A DNA stretch of 64,000 nt from Diphasiastrum complanatum. Taxonomy: Eukaryota > Streptophyta > Lycopodiopsida > Lycopodiales > Lycopodiaceae. Below the pieces are notes generated by a model. That model saw only the letters and a list, made by a program, of their open reading frames with translations. It had not been told where the DNA came from and did not search any database. The position numbers and the translations under genes were made by a program. Positions 20,786 to 31,945 of this stretch are shown here, piece by piece (within the stretch, counting starts at the first letter, position 1; each line of letters starts with the position of its first letter). The stretch is taken from assembly GCA_029204225.1 (NCBI GenBank), contig MU832026.1, positions 1-64,000 on the forward strand, read 5' to 3'.

Positions 20786-21386
20786 ATGGCATCATTGCTT
20801 AGACACTTGAATTATGCATCTATTTTGAACATGTTCAGACAATCCATGGTTCTTGATCTTAACTATCCTTCTGGTAAGGTCGATCTCTTTGTCTGTCATA
20901 GCTGCATCTTTGGAAAGCAGGCTAGGATTTCTTTTAGATCAAACCATAGGCATGTAGCAAAAGGTCTGTTAAATGTTGTTCATACAGATATATGTGGACC
21001 TATGCAAACTCCTTCATTGCTAGATGCAAAGTATTTCATTACTTTTATTGATGAATTTTCCAGAAGAACAGCTGTTTATTTCATTAAACAGAAATCAGAG
21101 GCTTTCATCAAATTCAAACAATTTAAAGAGCATGTTGAGAATCAAACTGGCAACCGAATCAAAGCAATGAGGTTAGATAACGAGGGAGGATACATCTCCA
21201 CCGAGTTCAAGGAGTATTTTCTTAACAACGACATTGAGCAACAATATTTTACCTTCTATTCGCCTCAGTCAAATGGTCTTACTGAGAGAAAGAACAGAAC
21301 CTTAGTTGAATCGACAAAGTGCGTGCTATCACATGCGACACTTCCGAAGTTTTTCTGGGCTGAAACAGCCATGTGTATCGACACAC
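20786..21386 (+). pseudogene. Copia integrase N-terminal two thirds (element D)
   Basis: The frame holds the zinc region (LRHLNYASILNM, VCHSCIFGKQARISF) and core with VVHTDICGPMQTPS, AMRLDNEGGYIST and PQSNGLTERKNRTLVE; all three acidic residues are present. Homology ends at FFWAETAMC near 21380, where an unrelated minus-strand transposase-like fragment begins. About 35 codons of integrase are missing across the junction. Confidence 0.85.
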
Positions 21387-21835
21387 AAATATGTAGATTC
21401 ATCTATCATCAAACCAAAATATTTACTAGAATTGATATGTGAAATAGTAATGATTTTTAATGCCTCACTAATGTACTTGACAAACAATGCACAAGACTTA
21501 TTGTCTTGATATATATCCCAAGGAACATTTGGCGTGTTACATAGATGCAAAAGAGAAAGTATAGTTGGGTATTTTATAAATACTACGTCCTCTTTGGCTA
21601 TAAAAGCAGCACAAAATAGATTCAAGACATAAGAATCAACACTACTTTGCTGCTTTTGTACACCTTCAAGTGATTTTTTACCTCTTAAAATTGCCTATGC
21701 ATTTATGTTATGCGACTTAGAAGCTGCATGAGCCTTGATAGCACTAATTTGAATACTTACACTACTTCTTATAACAAACTCACGATGATTCAAAGTTTGG
21801 ACAGGTAACAAACCTTCTTTATCAAACTTACGAGT
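21387..21835 (-). mobile_element. hAT-type transposase-like fragment inside element D integrase
   Basis: On the minus strand, two short frames read HREFVIRSSVSIQISAIKAH (21695-21840) and SHINSSKYFGLMIDEST (21329-21625). The second is the start of the hAT-like transposase core, where a phrase such as FFGxMIDEST with the first catalytic Asp is conserved, as also seen in ZNF862/KIAA1586-like domesticated relatives. Preceding residues about KSHNINA would follow the zinc finger region. No terminal inverted repeats or 8-bp target copies were found; the fragment replaces part of the integrase rather than simply splitting it. Confidence 0.5.
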
Positions 21836-22275
21836 TTTTGGATGTACTGCTTTTGCGCAGATACCTCGTGATCTCAGGAAGAAGCTCGACTTCCAGAGTA
21901 TCAAATGTGTTTTCATCAGCCACACTACTTCAGATCAAGCCTACAAGTTGTTCGATCCCATTGAGTCGAAGATATTCACTAGCCAGGATGTCATCTTCAT
22001 CGAAGATCAGTTTCAAGACTCAAAGGAAAAGACAGTTCCCATGTAGCCGACCTGTCAGATTCTCCTGACACATTGAACTTTCCAGTTCCTCAGTCGACTA
22101 TTCTCATTGAAGGTCCAAGCTTTTCTACTTTTTAAGAACAACAAATCAACGGCGAATCAGAAGATGATGATGTTGCGGATCAGCAACTACAGTATGATGG
22201 AAATGATCAACTTCCTCTATTACCTAGAAGATCGTCAAGGACTAGCAGACCACCTGAGAGGTATATCAACGTGCT
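21836..22275 (+). pseudogene. Copia integrase C-terminus and linker (element D)
   Basis: After the foreign block the copia frame resumes with RVFGCTAFAQIPRDLRKKL-like sequence, then YKLFDPIESKIFTSQDVIF and IEDQFQD, matching the equivalent part of element K (59168-58905). Single stops and shifts occur near 22043 and 22133. The linker to RT is acidic and low in complexity. Confidence 0.7.
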
Positions 22276-23083
22276 ATGGATAAAGAGTACTCATCTCTTA
22301 ACAAGAACCAGACATGGGCAATTGTCGAATTACCTGCTAGTAGAAACGTAGTTGAGTGCAAATGGATTTTCAAAGTCAAGTACAATGCAGATGGGAGCAT
22401 CAACATGAGAAAGGCGCGTCTCATTGCTAGAGGATTTTCTCAGGTTTACAACGTCAATTACACTGAGACTTTCAATACAGTAGTCAAGCATTCTTCTATT
22501 CGACTTTTACTATCATTTGCCGCTACAGCAGATTTGGAAATACATCAAATGGATGTTCATACAACATATCTCAATGGAGTTATTGAAGAAGACATTTACA
22601 TGGTGCAACCCGAAGGTTATATTATCGAGGGTAAACACAATCACGTGTGGAAACTCCACAATCACGTGTGTAACATGTGTGTAAACTCCATAAGGCACTT
22701 TATGGCTTGAAGCATTCTGCTCGAGCATGGTTTCAAAGGATCAATACTTTTCTTATTGATCACGGCTACACACCTAGCTCTTCAGATCGATCTGATAAAA
22801 GAGGACAAGAAAATGCTATCTTCTGAATTCGACATGACCGATCTGGACGAAGCTCATTTCTGTCTTGGTATACAAATCCACAGAGACAAAACAAAAGTTG
22901 GTCTACATTACACAACAGAGGTACATCTACAACATGTTGGTTCGATATAATCTGATTAATTGCAAGTTAGCTCTCTCACCAATGGAACCATGTCTCAAAT
23001 TGTCAAAGGACCAGTGTCCTCAACAATGGTCCAATTTCCTAGAACAGTCGCAAACAATCTTCGATAGCTCTTTCTTACATTGA
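22276..23083 (+). pseudogene. Copia reverse transcriptase without catalytic box (element D)
   Basis: The N-terminal part (22276-22630) has NQTWAIVELPASRNVVECKW, ARLIARGFSQVYNVNYTETF and IHQMDVHTTYLNGVIEEDIY. Then a short block with duplicated AATCACGTGTG words (22640-22680) interrupts the KLHKALYGLK region. After GYTPSSSD the sequence jumps to LIKEDKKMLSSEFDM: the roughly 25 residues that should contain the YVDD active site are deleted. The thumb follows in two frames to about 23020. Confidence 0.85.
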
Positions 23084-23429
23084 ATCAGAATATATCGCAG
23101 TCTCTTAAGCTACAAAAGAAGTAATTTGGTTGAGGAACTTACTTCCAAGTATCGGTCTGAATCAATATGCTCCGACGATATTATTTTGTAATAATCAAAG
23201 TGCCATTGCTTTATCAGCCAAACCTAGATTTCATTCTAGGAGTAAGCACATTGAACTGAAGTATCATTTCGTCAGAAGCAAAGTTCTCAACAAAGAGGTC
23301 AGATTGCAGTATTGTAGAACGCAAGATATCACAGCAGATATTTTTACCAAAGCATTAAGTTTGGAAGCACACAGAAGATTCTATGTAGAACTAAGTTTGA
23401 AGGTCAAGGCATTCAAGGATTCAGATTAA
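23084..23429 (+). pseudogene. Copia RNase H C-terminal part (element D)
   Basis: After a gap that removes the first half of RNase H, SYIESEYIAVS-like sequence leads to PTILFCNNQSAIALSAKPRF, HSRSKHIELKYHFVRSKV and TQDITADIFTKALS, the standard copia end. The stop at 23427 lies 8 bp before the polypurine tract, the usual spacing. Confidence 0.8.
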
Positions 23430-23436
23430 GGGGGAG

Positions 23437-24678
<1,242 letters not shown>

Positions 24679-25213
24679 GCTCTGATACCAATTTTACAAA
24701 TGAAGTCAGGAAGTCCTCCTAATCCAAAGGTAGTGCCTCCAAAGGTCCTCCAAGTAACCTGAAAGCTCCAAGATGCTCCCCAACTCCAAGCTAGGATGCC
24801 TCCACTTGCAAGTAAGGATCTTCAGGCCTCCATGGATCTCTCCTCCACCTGTGTCCCTAATCTTAATCACAAAGGTAGATAACAAGTGGCCTCAAGTATT
24901 CACCACCCAACCATAGCTAGCTAGCAATCCCGCAACTTGGCTAATCTAGCACCCCCTTGCTAACCAATAACTAATCATAAGCATACCACCACAAACCATA
25001 GCATACTCAAGATCCAAACCCTACTTATGTCCCATGCCATAAGCAAGATCCAAACCCTAAGCATACTACACACAAGAAAACACTCTATACACTAGTAGCC
25101 ACACTAGAGCATAAGCATAGCAAACAAAAGAGATCTCTCTCCCATTTAGCCCCCAACACTAACTGGACATATAGGAGTCACTGAAGTACTGCTAGTTAGA
25201 TAGGTATGTAACA
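24679..25213 (-). mobile_element. Gypsy LTR with primer binding site
   Basis: The minus strand reads TGTTACATACC at 25213, and its low end is followed by TTGGTATCAGAGC (complement of about 24679-24691), the tRNA-Met primer binding site. The sequence upstream on the same strand (25214-25960) is the C-terminal end of a gypsy integrase, which normally precedes a 3' LTR, while a primer binding site follows a 5' LTR. Both signals flank one LTR. Confidence 0.65.
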
Positions 25214-25347
25214 TTCCTTCACCCTAAACTTAAATTTTTCCTTGTAGAAAAAAATTGGAAAATTCTTCTGGAGATCAGCCTCCTTTTCCCAAGCATCCTC
25301 TTCTTTCTGATTTGCCCTTCCACCTGACTAGTAATTCTCGAAGCACT

Positions 25348-25960
25348 CTATTCCTTAAGAGTTTTTTGCCGACTATTAATAATCGCCTCGGGTTCAGGTG
25401 GTCCACTCGCGGGCTCATCATGAAGAAGATCCACCAGATCTTTCACAGGGACCAAGGTTTCCCCAACTCCCAACGAGGGTTTCAACTTACTAACGTGGAA
25501 AACAGGATGAATTCCAATGTTAGTTGGAAGGTGTATGCGACCATGTTTATCACTTGGATAATTTAAAAAGGACCACAATACCTAGGCGCCAACTTTGCAC
25601 ACTTGATAGTTTTCAAGCCCCTAGAGTGACTAGGAACCTTCAAAAACACCCACTCGCTGACCAAGAATATCTTGTGCTTCCGAGATTCATCAACATAGTG
25701 CCTTGCCCTGTCTTGGGCACTTCTTATGCTATCTTTAGCCAGTTGTAACATTTCTTTCATATTCGCAAAGAAATCAACTGCGGCCCGCACCCTAAGGTTT
25801 TTCATGCCAACATTGATTGGTGATCGAGGTTGACAACCATACATAAGCATGAAAGGGCTGAATCCGGTCGCTGAATGTTTTGCACTATTATATGCAAATT
25901 CCACTAGTGGAAGGTAATTTTTCCAATCAGACTATCGATGGCCCACATATGCTCGCAGCA
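25348..25960 (-). pseudogene. Chromovirus integrase C-terminal half
   Basis: Two overlapping frames give FAYNSAKHSATGFSPFMLMYG (25904 downward), RARHYVDESRKHKIF, WVFLKVPS and LAPRYCGPF, then INVVAYKLHLPTNIGIHPVFHVSKLKPS-like sequence: the integrase core end, GPY/F module and FHVS motif of chromoviruses. A frameshift at about 25570 separates the halves. No chromodomain was seen in the remaining residues (EPEAIINSRQ, the usual start of it, is present). The element is truncated upstream at about 25960. Confidence 0.85.
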
Positions 25961-26651
25961 TATTTTCGTTTGTACATGATACTCGTCAAACTTGAATATA
26001 AAACCGTCAAACAAGATGAAACGACCAAAGAAAATGAGTGGCAATAGTACTCTTTATCCGGATAGTGAAATCTTGTTTGGATACAGTTTAAGAGCTACTA
26101 AAATCCTATTTCCATTCATGTAATTTCATATTTTGAGTTTGGATAGTTTTTGTCCGTATTAACGGAGCAATGCCAAACCAATCAATAAAAATAAAAAACA
26201 ATCCAATGTTATTGAAAAATATGTAATTGATAGGAACTGATCAAAAGTAAAAAACTGATTTCATTTCCGGTTGAATCCTACGGTGAATTATATGCAAAAT
26301 ATCAGACTAGTACTGTTTTTCATACTAGTAGATGATTTTGTATAGCATTTGTTTCAGAATTTCTCCTATAGTAATTAACTTTAGACATTTACTAATGTCA
26401 TTATGTCTTCTTAGTACCTTAGATGAAATAGATTTTTAGGGGACTGAAAATCCTAAGGGGAGAAGAATAGTGGACATCAGTGGTAGTAAGTGTGATCAGG
26501 AAATGTATTTCGCAGTTAGGATTTCGGTCATCCCTGTAAATAATTGCTTAATACCCGATATTAATTTCCTGGATTAAATTCATTTAGTGGAATTCATAGA
26601 TGATATCTTTGTAAGCATTGAATTATTCGTAGTTTTGGATGTCAATTGTGA
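25961..26651. other. No recognisable gene
   Basis: AT-rich sequence with only short open frames and no LTR, RNA or coding match that I can support. Confidence 0.6.
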
Positions 26652-27424
26652 TGTTAGAAGTGGAATCTGATACGTGGATTGTTAAAAATGTCACTTCAAA
26701 CTTGATATACTTGGTTAATCTTGAGATATGAGATCATGATAGGATCTCACGTGTGGAGTCTGTTCCCACGTGTGAAAAGATGTACATAACTTTTTTCTGA
26801 TAAGGTTAGATTGATTTTAGATGGATCTACCCATGTGTGAAATTGACCTTTGAGTAGAATCTAGAAATGAGTCATTTTGGTCAAACTTTTGTAAATAGAA
26901 TGCACTTCCATGTGAATGAGTAAATGCTCCCACATGTCAAGATGCCATTCACACGTGTGGATAAGATTGTAGATGATAAGATAGAGATATTCCATTAGAT
27001 CCTATTTTATAGGGAATATTCCTATAAATGTGGAAAACTAGCTTTTTGTTTTCTAGCTAATGAGAATAGTCGACTTTGGAAAATGAGCACATATGGCTCC
27101 CATTGGTGGATCTGGATGACTAGGCACTCTTCACACGTGTCAAGGCTTGCTGGATAGTACATAGCTCATGGATGTACTTGATCTATAAAGGGACCAGCCA
27201 AATCAATGAGAAGTTGATGTGACATTGGCAAATTCTAGTTTTCTTTGTATTTTCCACATTTGTCTTGAGTTTTGATGAGTGGAATGCTTTTGTATGCTTG
27301 AGTACTTTATTCTCTGTTTATAGTCTGTACATGTACTATCCTCCACAAGTGTGAGGTCGCTCTTTTTTTTATCCATTGCTCTTGCTTAAATCATAGTATA
27401 ATGCATCTACATCAAGATCTAACA
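26652..27424 (+). mobile_element. LTR-like block with CACGTG motifs
   Basis: Ends are the 6-bp inverted pair TGTTAG (26652-26657) and CTAACA (27419-27424), 773 bp apart, as in LTRs. Inside are four CACGTG cores in CACGTGTG or CACACGTG context (near 26748, 26766, 26953 and 27132), several CATGTGTG/CACATG variants, and TCTATAAAGGGA near 27182 as a possible TATA box. No matching 5-bp target copies, polypurine tract or primer binding site flank it, so solo-LTR status is tentative. The following 27425-27819 holds nothing I recognise. Confidence 0.4.
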
Positions 27425-27819
27425 CAAAATTTGATAGATCATTGGATTAAGCAATCAATAACTCTTAATGATTGTTTTGTACAATCAAAGTTGTCCTTTT
27501 TTTTTTAAAATTGACATGGATTACATTGGATCTATTAGTTGACAAAAGCTTGTCCCTAGATTTGATGCATCAGTAGGGTTTCAAAGCTTATCACTAACTT
27601 GGAAGGATCAAAATGTAAGCTTAAACCAAAATAATTCTTCTATTTAAATCACAGGATTAGATGTGGATTTGTGGTATCCATCTGGTAGGCATGCAAGTCA
27701 TCCAAATGATTGGATTCTCCAGTTTTTGGGAACAAAATATAATATCCTATATGGATTATAGGATAGCTAGATGATCAGTTGATCTCTAGAATATCAGATA
27801 AGACGGTTAAGAATTTTTT

Positions 27820-28127
27820 GGAAGGAAGAGCTGATGGTATGGGATATTTGTAATTTTGAAGAGAAAATTCTAGGACTGTAAAGATCTGATGATCAATGGT
27901 GTATTTTATTACCTAGTCGTGATATGGAAAAAATAAAACCGTTTGATCAAATGTGGGGTATTTTGGAAAATTTTGAGGTTTAATCTAGATCCCAATGTAA
28001 TATCTCACTATTTACAAAATAAGAGACCCTCAGATCGATTTCTCGCTTTATTAATTAATCATTTACTACTTAGTAATTTCTCGAATATTAGACATCGGAC
28101 TTCTTTCCAGCATGAAGTTATTCTTTG
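27820..28127 (+). repeat. Repeat family R, copy 1
   Basis: Matches, as the reverse complement, 50695 down to about 50398 (for example GCTGATGGTATGGGA, GATCTGATGATCAATGGTG, CCAGCATGAAGTTATTCTT). It begins with the last codons of the ORF described at 50681-51183 (EGRADGMG followed by a stop) and ends exactly where the copia pol of element F starts, so it marks F's truncation point. Confidence 0.75.
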
Positions 28128-29697
28128 ACGGAAGGTCCACAAGCTCCCATGTCTTGTTGGCCATCAAAGCATCATATTCCTCCTTCATGGCAAGGTACCA
28201 CTCCTTTGAGTTAAGTGCGGCATATACATCCTTTGGCTCCTCATGTGAAATAAAATAAGCAAAATTAGTGGAGCTGATTTCCACTTGCTTGCCTCTATTT
28301 TCATAAGTAAGCCTCATAGGCTCGGATCTTTCTCTTTGAGATCTCCTTGGTGAAAAGATTCGAGGTGACTCCTCCTCAATTCTCGGCCCCATGTCTCCAT
28401 GATAGTCTTCAAGGGTGATGATTGGAGTATCTTTGTGAGAATCTTTGATCTCGGCCTCCTCAAGAATGTATTTTTGATCCTCATGGAATATAACATCCCT
28501 ACTCTCAATTGTAGTTGAGGTAGAGGGAACATAGATTCTGTAAGCTTTCTTGTTGGATGCATATCCAACCATGATCCCTTTAATAGAATTAGGATCATCT
28601 CTTTTCCTTGTTTCCAAGGGCACATGAACAAAACAAGCACAACCAAAAACTCTAAGGTGATCTACCTTAGGTTTCCTCTCAAACAAGACTTCAAAAGGTG
28701 ATTTTCTAGCAAGTGCATTGTGAGGTAATCTATTGCCCAAATAGTTTGCACAATTTATAGCTTCACCCCAATATTTAATAGGCAAAGAAGCTTCAACTCG
28801 AATTGCTTTAGCACATTCACATAAAGATCTGTTTTTCCTCTCAGGAACTCCATTTTGAGATGGAGAATAAGCACAAGAAAACTCTCTCTTTATTCCTTCA
28901 ACTTCACAATATTCATGAAACTTGTTGGAGATGTATTCACCTCCTCCATCACATCTTAAAGCTTTAACTTTGAAAGAAAACTGTTTCTCAACATAAGCTT
29001 TGAAGATTAGGAAGTGATCAAATACTATAGCTTTTGAAGAAAGTAGATACAACCAAGTATATCTAGTAAAGTCATCAATAAAGGTGACAAAACATGTTGC
29101 ACCACCAATACTTTTAGAAGAGGAAAAATGTACATCCGAGTGTATAAGCTCCAAAGGATGAGTAGTCTTGATAAAAGACTTATGATATGGGTTTTCATGT
29201 GATTTTGCAATAGCACAAGCCTCACAAGGCTTGAAATCTTTGGAAAGAGATTTTGGAAGACCAATAGCCTTCACTTTCTTGACCATAGAAGACATAGATT
29301 TAAAGTTAGGATGTCCCAACCTTCTATGCCATAACTCCTCCTTAGATAACAAAGCAACTTCACAAAGATTTGCATTCTCATAAGAATTCAACTCAAAAAT
29401 TCCACCACATCTAGATCCATCAGCTAGGATCTCATCATTTTTCTTGATAAAGCAAGTATTGGAGTTGAACTTTACATCACAACCATTATCAAGCAACTTT
29501 CCCACACTAATCAAGTTCTTTGTAAGTTTTGGAATAAATAGAATATTAGAAAGTGCGAGAACTTTTGAAGAAGCAAGTTTCAATGGAATGTTGCCAATTC
29601 CTTCTATAGAGCACTCATGATCATTAGCAGTGTAAATAGATCTCTTGAGTCCTTTGTAAGGTACAATTGAGTCAAATGACTCCTTTGAACAGCACAT
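28128..29697 (-). pseudogene. Copia protease-integrase-RT polyprotein (element F)
   Basis: A 520-codon open frame. Residues from its first ATG cover the protease body (KLTKNLISVGKLLDNG), pre-integrase ELWHRRLGHPNFKSM, C-E-A-C zinc region, integrase core with IHSDVHFSS, LRCDGGGEYIS and NGVPERKNRSL (all three acidic residues), C-terminal VFGCACFVHVPLETRKR, and the RT start KEWYLAMKEEYDALMANKTW. It then stops within 20 codons of unrelated sequence. Just upstream of the ATG the protease active site reads YINSGASSHM, so the catalytic Asp of D-S-G is Asn. The reading frame is remarkably open for a dead element, suggesting recent insertion. Confidence 0.85.
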
Positions 29698-29713
29698 ATG
29701 TGAAGAAGCTCCA

Positions 29714-30006
29714 CTATTTATGTACCAAGCTCCATCTTTCTTGAAAGGTGATGAGAAAAACTGGACACCATAAGTGATCCTTCTCCATCACTTGCAACAT
29801 AATGTTCTTCAATATCTTTGGAGAGATTAGCTTGCTTGAGTTGGTTTTTCTTCTTAAAGCAATTAGAGGCATAGTGCCCCTTCTTGCCACAAGAAACACT
29901 TCACTTTCTTCTTGTTGGCCTTTGAAGTAGAGGGATGAGATGAATCATCATCTTCACCATCTTTGTCTCGATCTTTGGCTTTGTCTTTGTCGGATGCTTG
30001 AGAGAA
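29714..30006 (-). pseudogene. Copia nucleocapsid region (element F), frameshifted
   Basis: In one frame CGKKGHYASNCFKK around 29870-29905 preserves part of a CCHC zinc knuckle, but the first Cys pair is out of frame by one base. Upstream is a highly charged Asp/Lys stretch ending in a stop at 30007. It links gag to protease. Confidence 0.7.
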
Positions 30007-30672
30007 CTAGTTCTTACTTCTTCCTTTATGCTTGTGTTTGACAAAGAGGGCTTTGTCACTTCCACCATGCTCGAGTTTGTTCATCCTGAAAAGTTTATAG
30101 CTTTGTCTAGATTCTTCAAAAATAAGAATTCCTTGGAGAGTTTCTAGATTAGGCAACTCATCCTTAATGGCAAAAGACTGAACAAGATTATCATAGTCAT
30201 CTTTCAAGCCATTTAAAATGACTTGAACTAGCTCATCTTGGTTAATAGTGACACCAACACAGGAAAGCTCTCTATGTAAATCTTCAACTCTCAGAACATA
30301 GTTTGATGCACTCTCATCACTTCTTTGGAAACTTTGGAAAATCTGATTCCTAAGAGTGAGTATTCTAGAAGTATTCTTTGCTTCATAGATGGACTTAAGT
30401 GCATCCCAAGCTTCTTTGGCTGTAGTGCAAGATCCTATCTCTCTCAAATTTTCATTAGATACATTAATCTTAATGAAATGTAGAGCCATTCTAGCTCTTT
30501 TCCTATACTTAAGAATTTCAGTCTGTGCTTGAGGCTCCTCCTCAACACCAAGCACAATATCCATAACATCTTGGAGTATCAAAATAGACTCCATTCTGAA
30601 CTTCCAAATTGAGTAATTAGAAGTATTTAGTCTTTCATTTGCTTCTAGAAGATATCCTCCCAGAGGTGCCAT
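30007..30672 (-). CDS. Copia gag capsid (element F), intact frame
   Basis: A 221-codon frame starts MAPLGGYLLEANERLNTSNY, then WKFRMESILILQDVMD, the UBN2/Retrotran_gag type capsid start, ALKSIYEAKNTSRILTLRNQ, YVLRVEDLHRELSCVG, LVQVILNGLKDDYDNLVQ and IFEESRQSYKL, and ends in basic KHKHKGRSKN. No stop or shift is seen. Such capsids form the virus-like particle in the cytoplasm. The leader upstream (30673-31428) is non-coding. Confidence 0.8.
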   Translation of the reverse strand: MAPLGGYLLEANERLNTSNYSIWKFRMESILILQDVMDIVLGVEEEPQAQTEILKYRKRARMALHFIKINVSNENLREIGSCTTAKEAWDALKSIYEAKNTSRILTLRNQIFQSFQRSDESASNYVLRVEDLHRELSCVGVTINQDELVQVILNGLKDDYDNLVQSFAIKDELPNLETLQGILIFEESRQSYKLFRMNKLEHGGSDKALFVKHKHKGRSKN

Positions 30673-31428
30673 TTAGATGAAGACTTCTTAGTTATTGGAC
30701 TGCAATATGTTTGAGCTTGTTCCAATCAGACTTAAAGTTGCTGCTCTCTTTCACTATAGGTATTTTCAAGGATATTCTACCTTCCCATGTGAAACACTTG
30801 CAACTGTATTTGAGATGGATCTCAAATATTCCACAAGACAAGATTATTTAGATCAGACACACAAAGTGGATTGAGACACTTTGGCTAGTTTGAATCCTAC
30901 TTTGGCACATGTGAAATGCTTCAAAAGAGAACACTATTGACACACAAAAGGCTCAAAGGGTGTTCAATTACTCTAAACTTAGTCTTGATCTTCAGTTTCT
31001 TGTGTAGGATGCTCAAAGCAATGGATTCAAAACAAAGCAAGGTTGAATCAAATCAAAATGTTGTCACTCAGATTTTGGACCTATCCCTATCCTCTTTAAG
31101 AGCTTATAACTCCTGATAGACAAATTAGATTGATTTGGTTTCAATTTCTATGAAAAGTACAGATCATAACTTTCCATCAAGCTATAACACCACTATCTTC
31201 GGATCTACAAGCAAGGAGATAGAAGGGACTGAAAGTCTCTGATTTTCACACGTGCGGAATTCCAAAATTCCGTACTACCACTTTTCATGTTTGAAAATTC
31301 AGTTCCAATCCGATTTGATCCAAATACACTTCAAAGAAAGGTAAGAAAAAGTGCAAAACTGTTTTTTTGCTTGATTTAGCTCTCAATCTCTTGTACAATC
31401 AGAGATGTTAGCATGCAAGGCTCAATTT

Positions 31429-31845
31429 GGCTCTGATACCATGACAAAATTTTCAGAATTCACACATGTGGGGAAGATCCACAAGTATGATAGATCTAAT
31501 TAAGCTTTATGTTTAGCACAGTAACCTGATTCTAGATTGATTAGCAAGATCTAGTACAGAAGTTATGGCTTACCCACAATCTAGCATGCTAAGCTTCAGA
31601 GAATGATAGCAATGAATCATAAATGAGCAAAAGTACAAGATATCAGTGTATTAGCATTAGCCTCAACACGAGTTAGAGAGAGAAAGATAGAGAGATAACA
31701 AGCAAAAATTGTTTGGATCCAAAATGGCATGAGATAGCTACAAAGCTTTGGTTCTTCATCAAAAAATATGAGGAGAGCCACACATATCTATGGAGTTTGA
31801 GGTAGCTCGAGGTAGAATCACATCCATTGTTGGCTGATTCTGTCA
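31429..31845 (-). mobile_element. 5' LTR (404 bp) and primer binding site of element F
   Basis: The complement of 31429-31441 reads TGGTATCAGAGCC, the tRNA-Met primer site. Above it the LTR ends TTTTGTCA at 31442 and begins TGACAGAATC at 31845, giving TGACA...TGTCA inverted ends. The LTR interrupts the sequence upstream of the 419-codon ORF at 31946. Confidence 0.75.
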
Positions 31846-31945
31846 AATCCCCAAGATACTCAGATAGAGCAACTCAAGAGCACCTCTCACCTTAGACCGA
31901 GGAGGTCTTTGAGAAGACAAGACGAACGAAGACTGAGAGCCGAGT

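Larger units (their letters stand above)
28128..31845 (-). mobile_element. Copia element F (5' LTR to RT N-terminus)
   Basis: On the minus strand: 5' LTR (31845-31442), primer binding site, leader, gag, protease, integrase, start of RT. Everything after the first 30 or so RT residues, and the 3' LTR, is absent and replaced by repeat R. Related copies are H, I and L (same gag and RT wording), so this is a family with at least four members here. Confidence 0.85.

Noticed and set aside
26652-27424. Confident solo LTR
   Set aside because: Inverted ends are present but no target-site duplication, primer site or polypurine tract was found, so it is reported only as LTR-like.
28128-29697. Long single-exon host gene
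   Set aside because: The 543-codon frame is a copia protease-integrase-RT polyprotein with clear HLD/DGG/ERK motifs.
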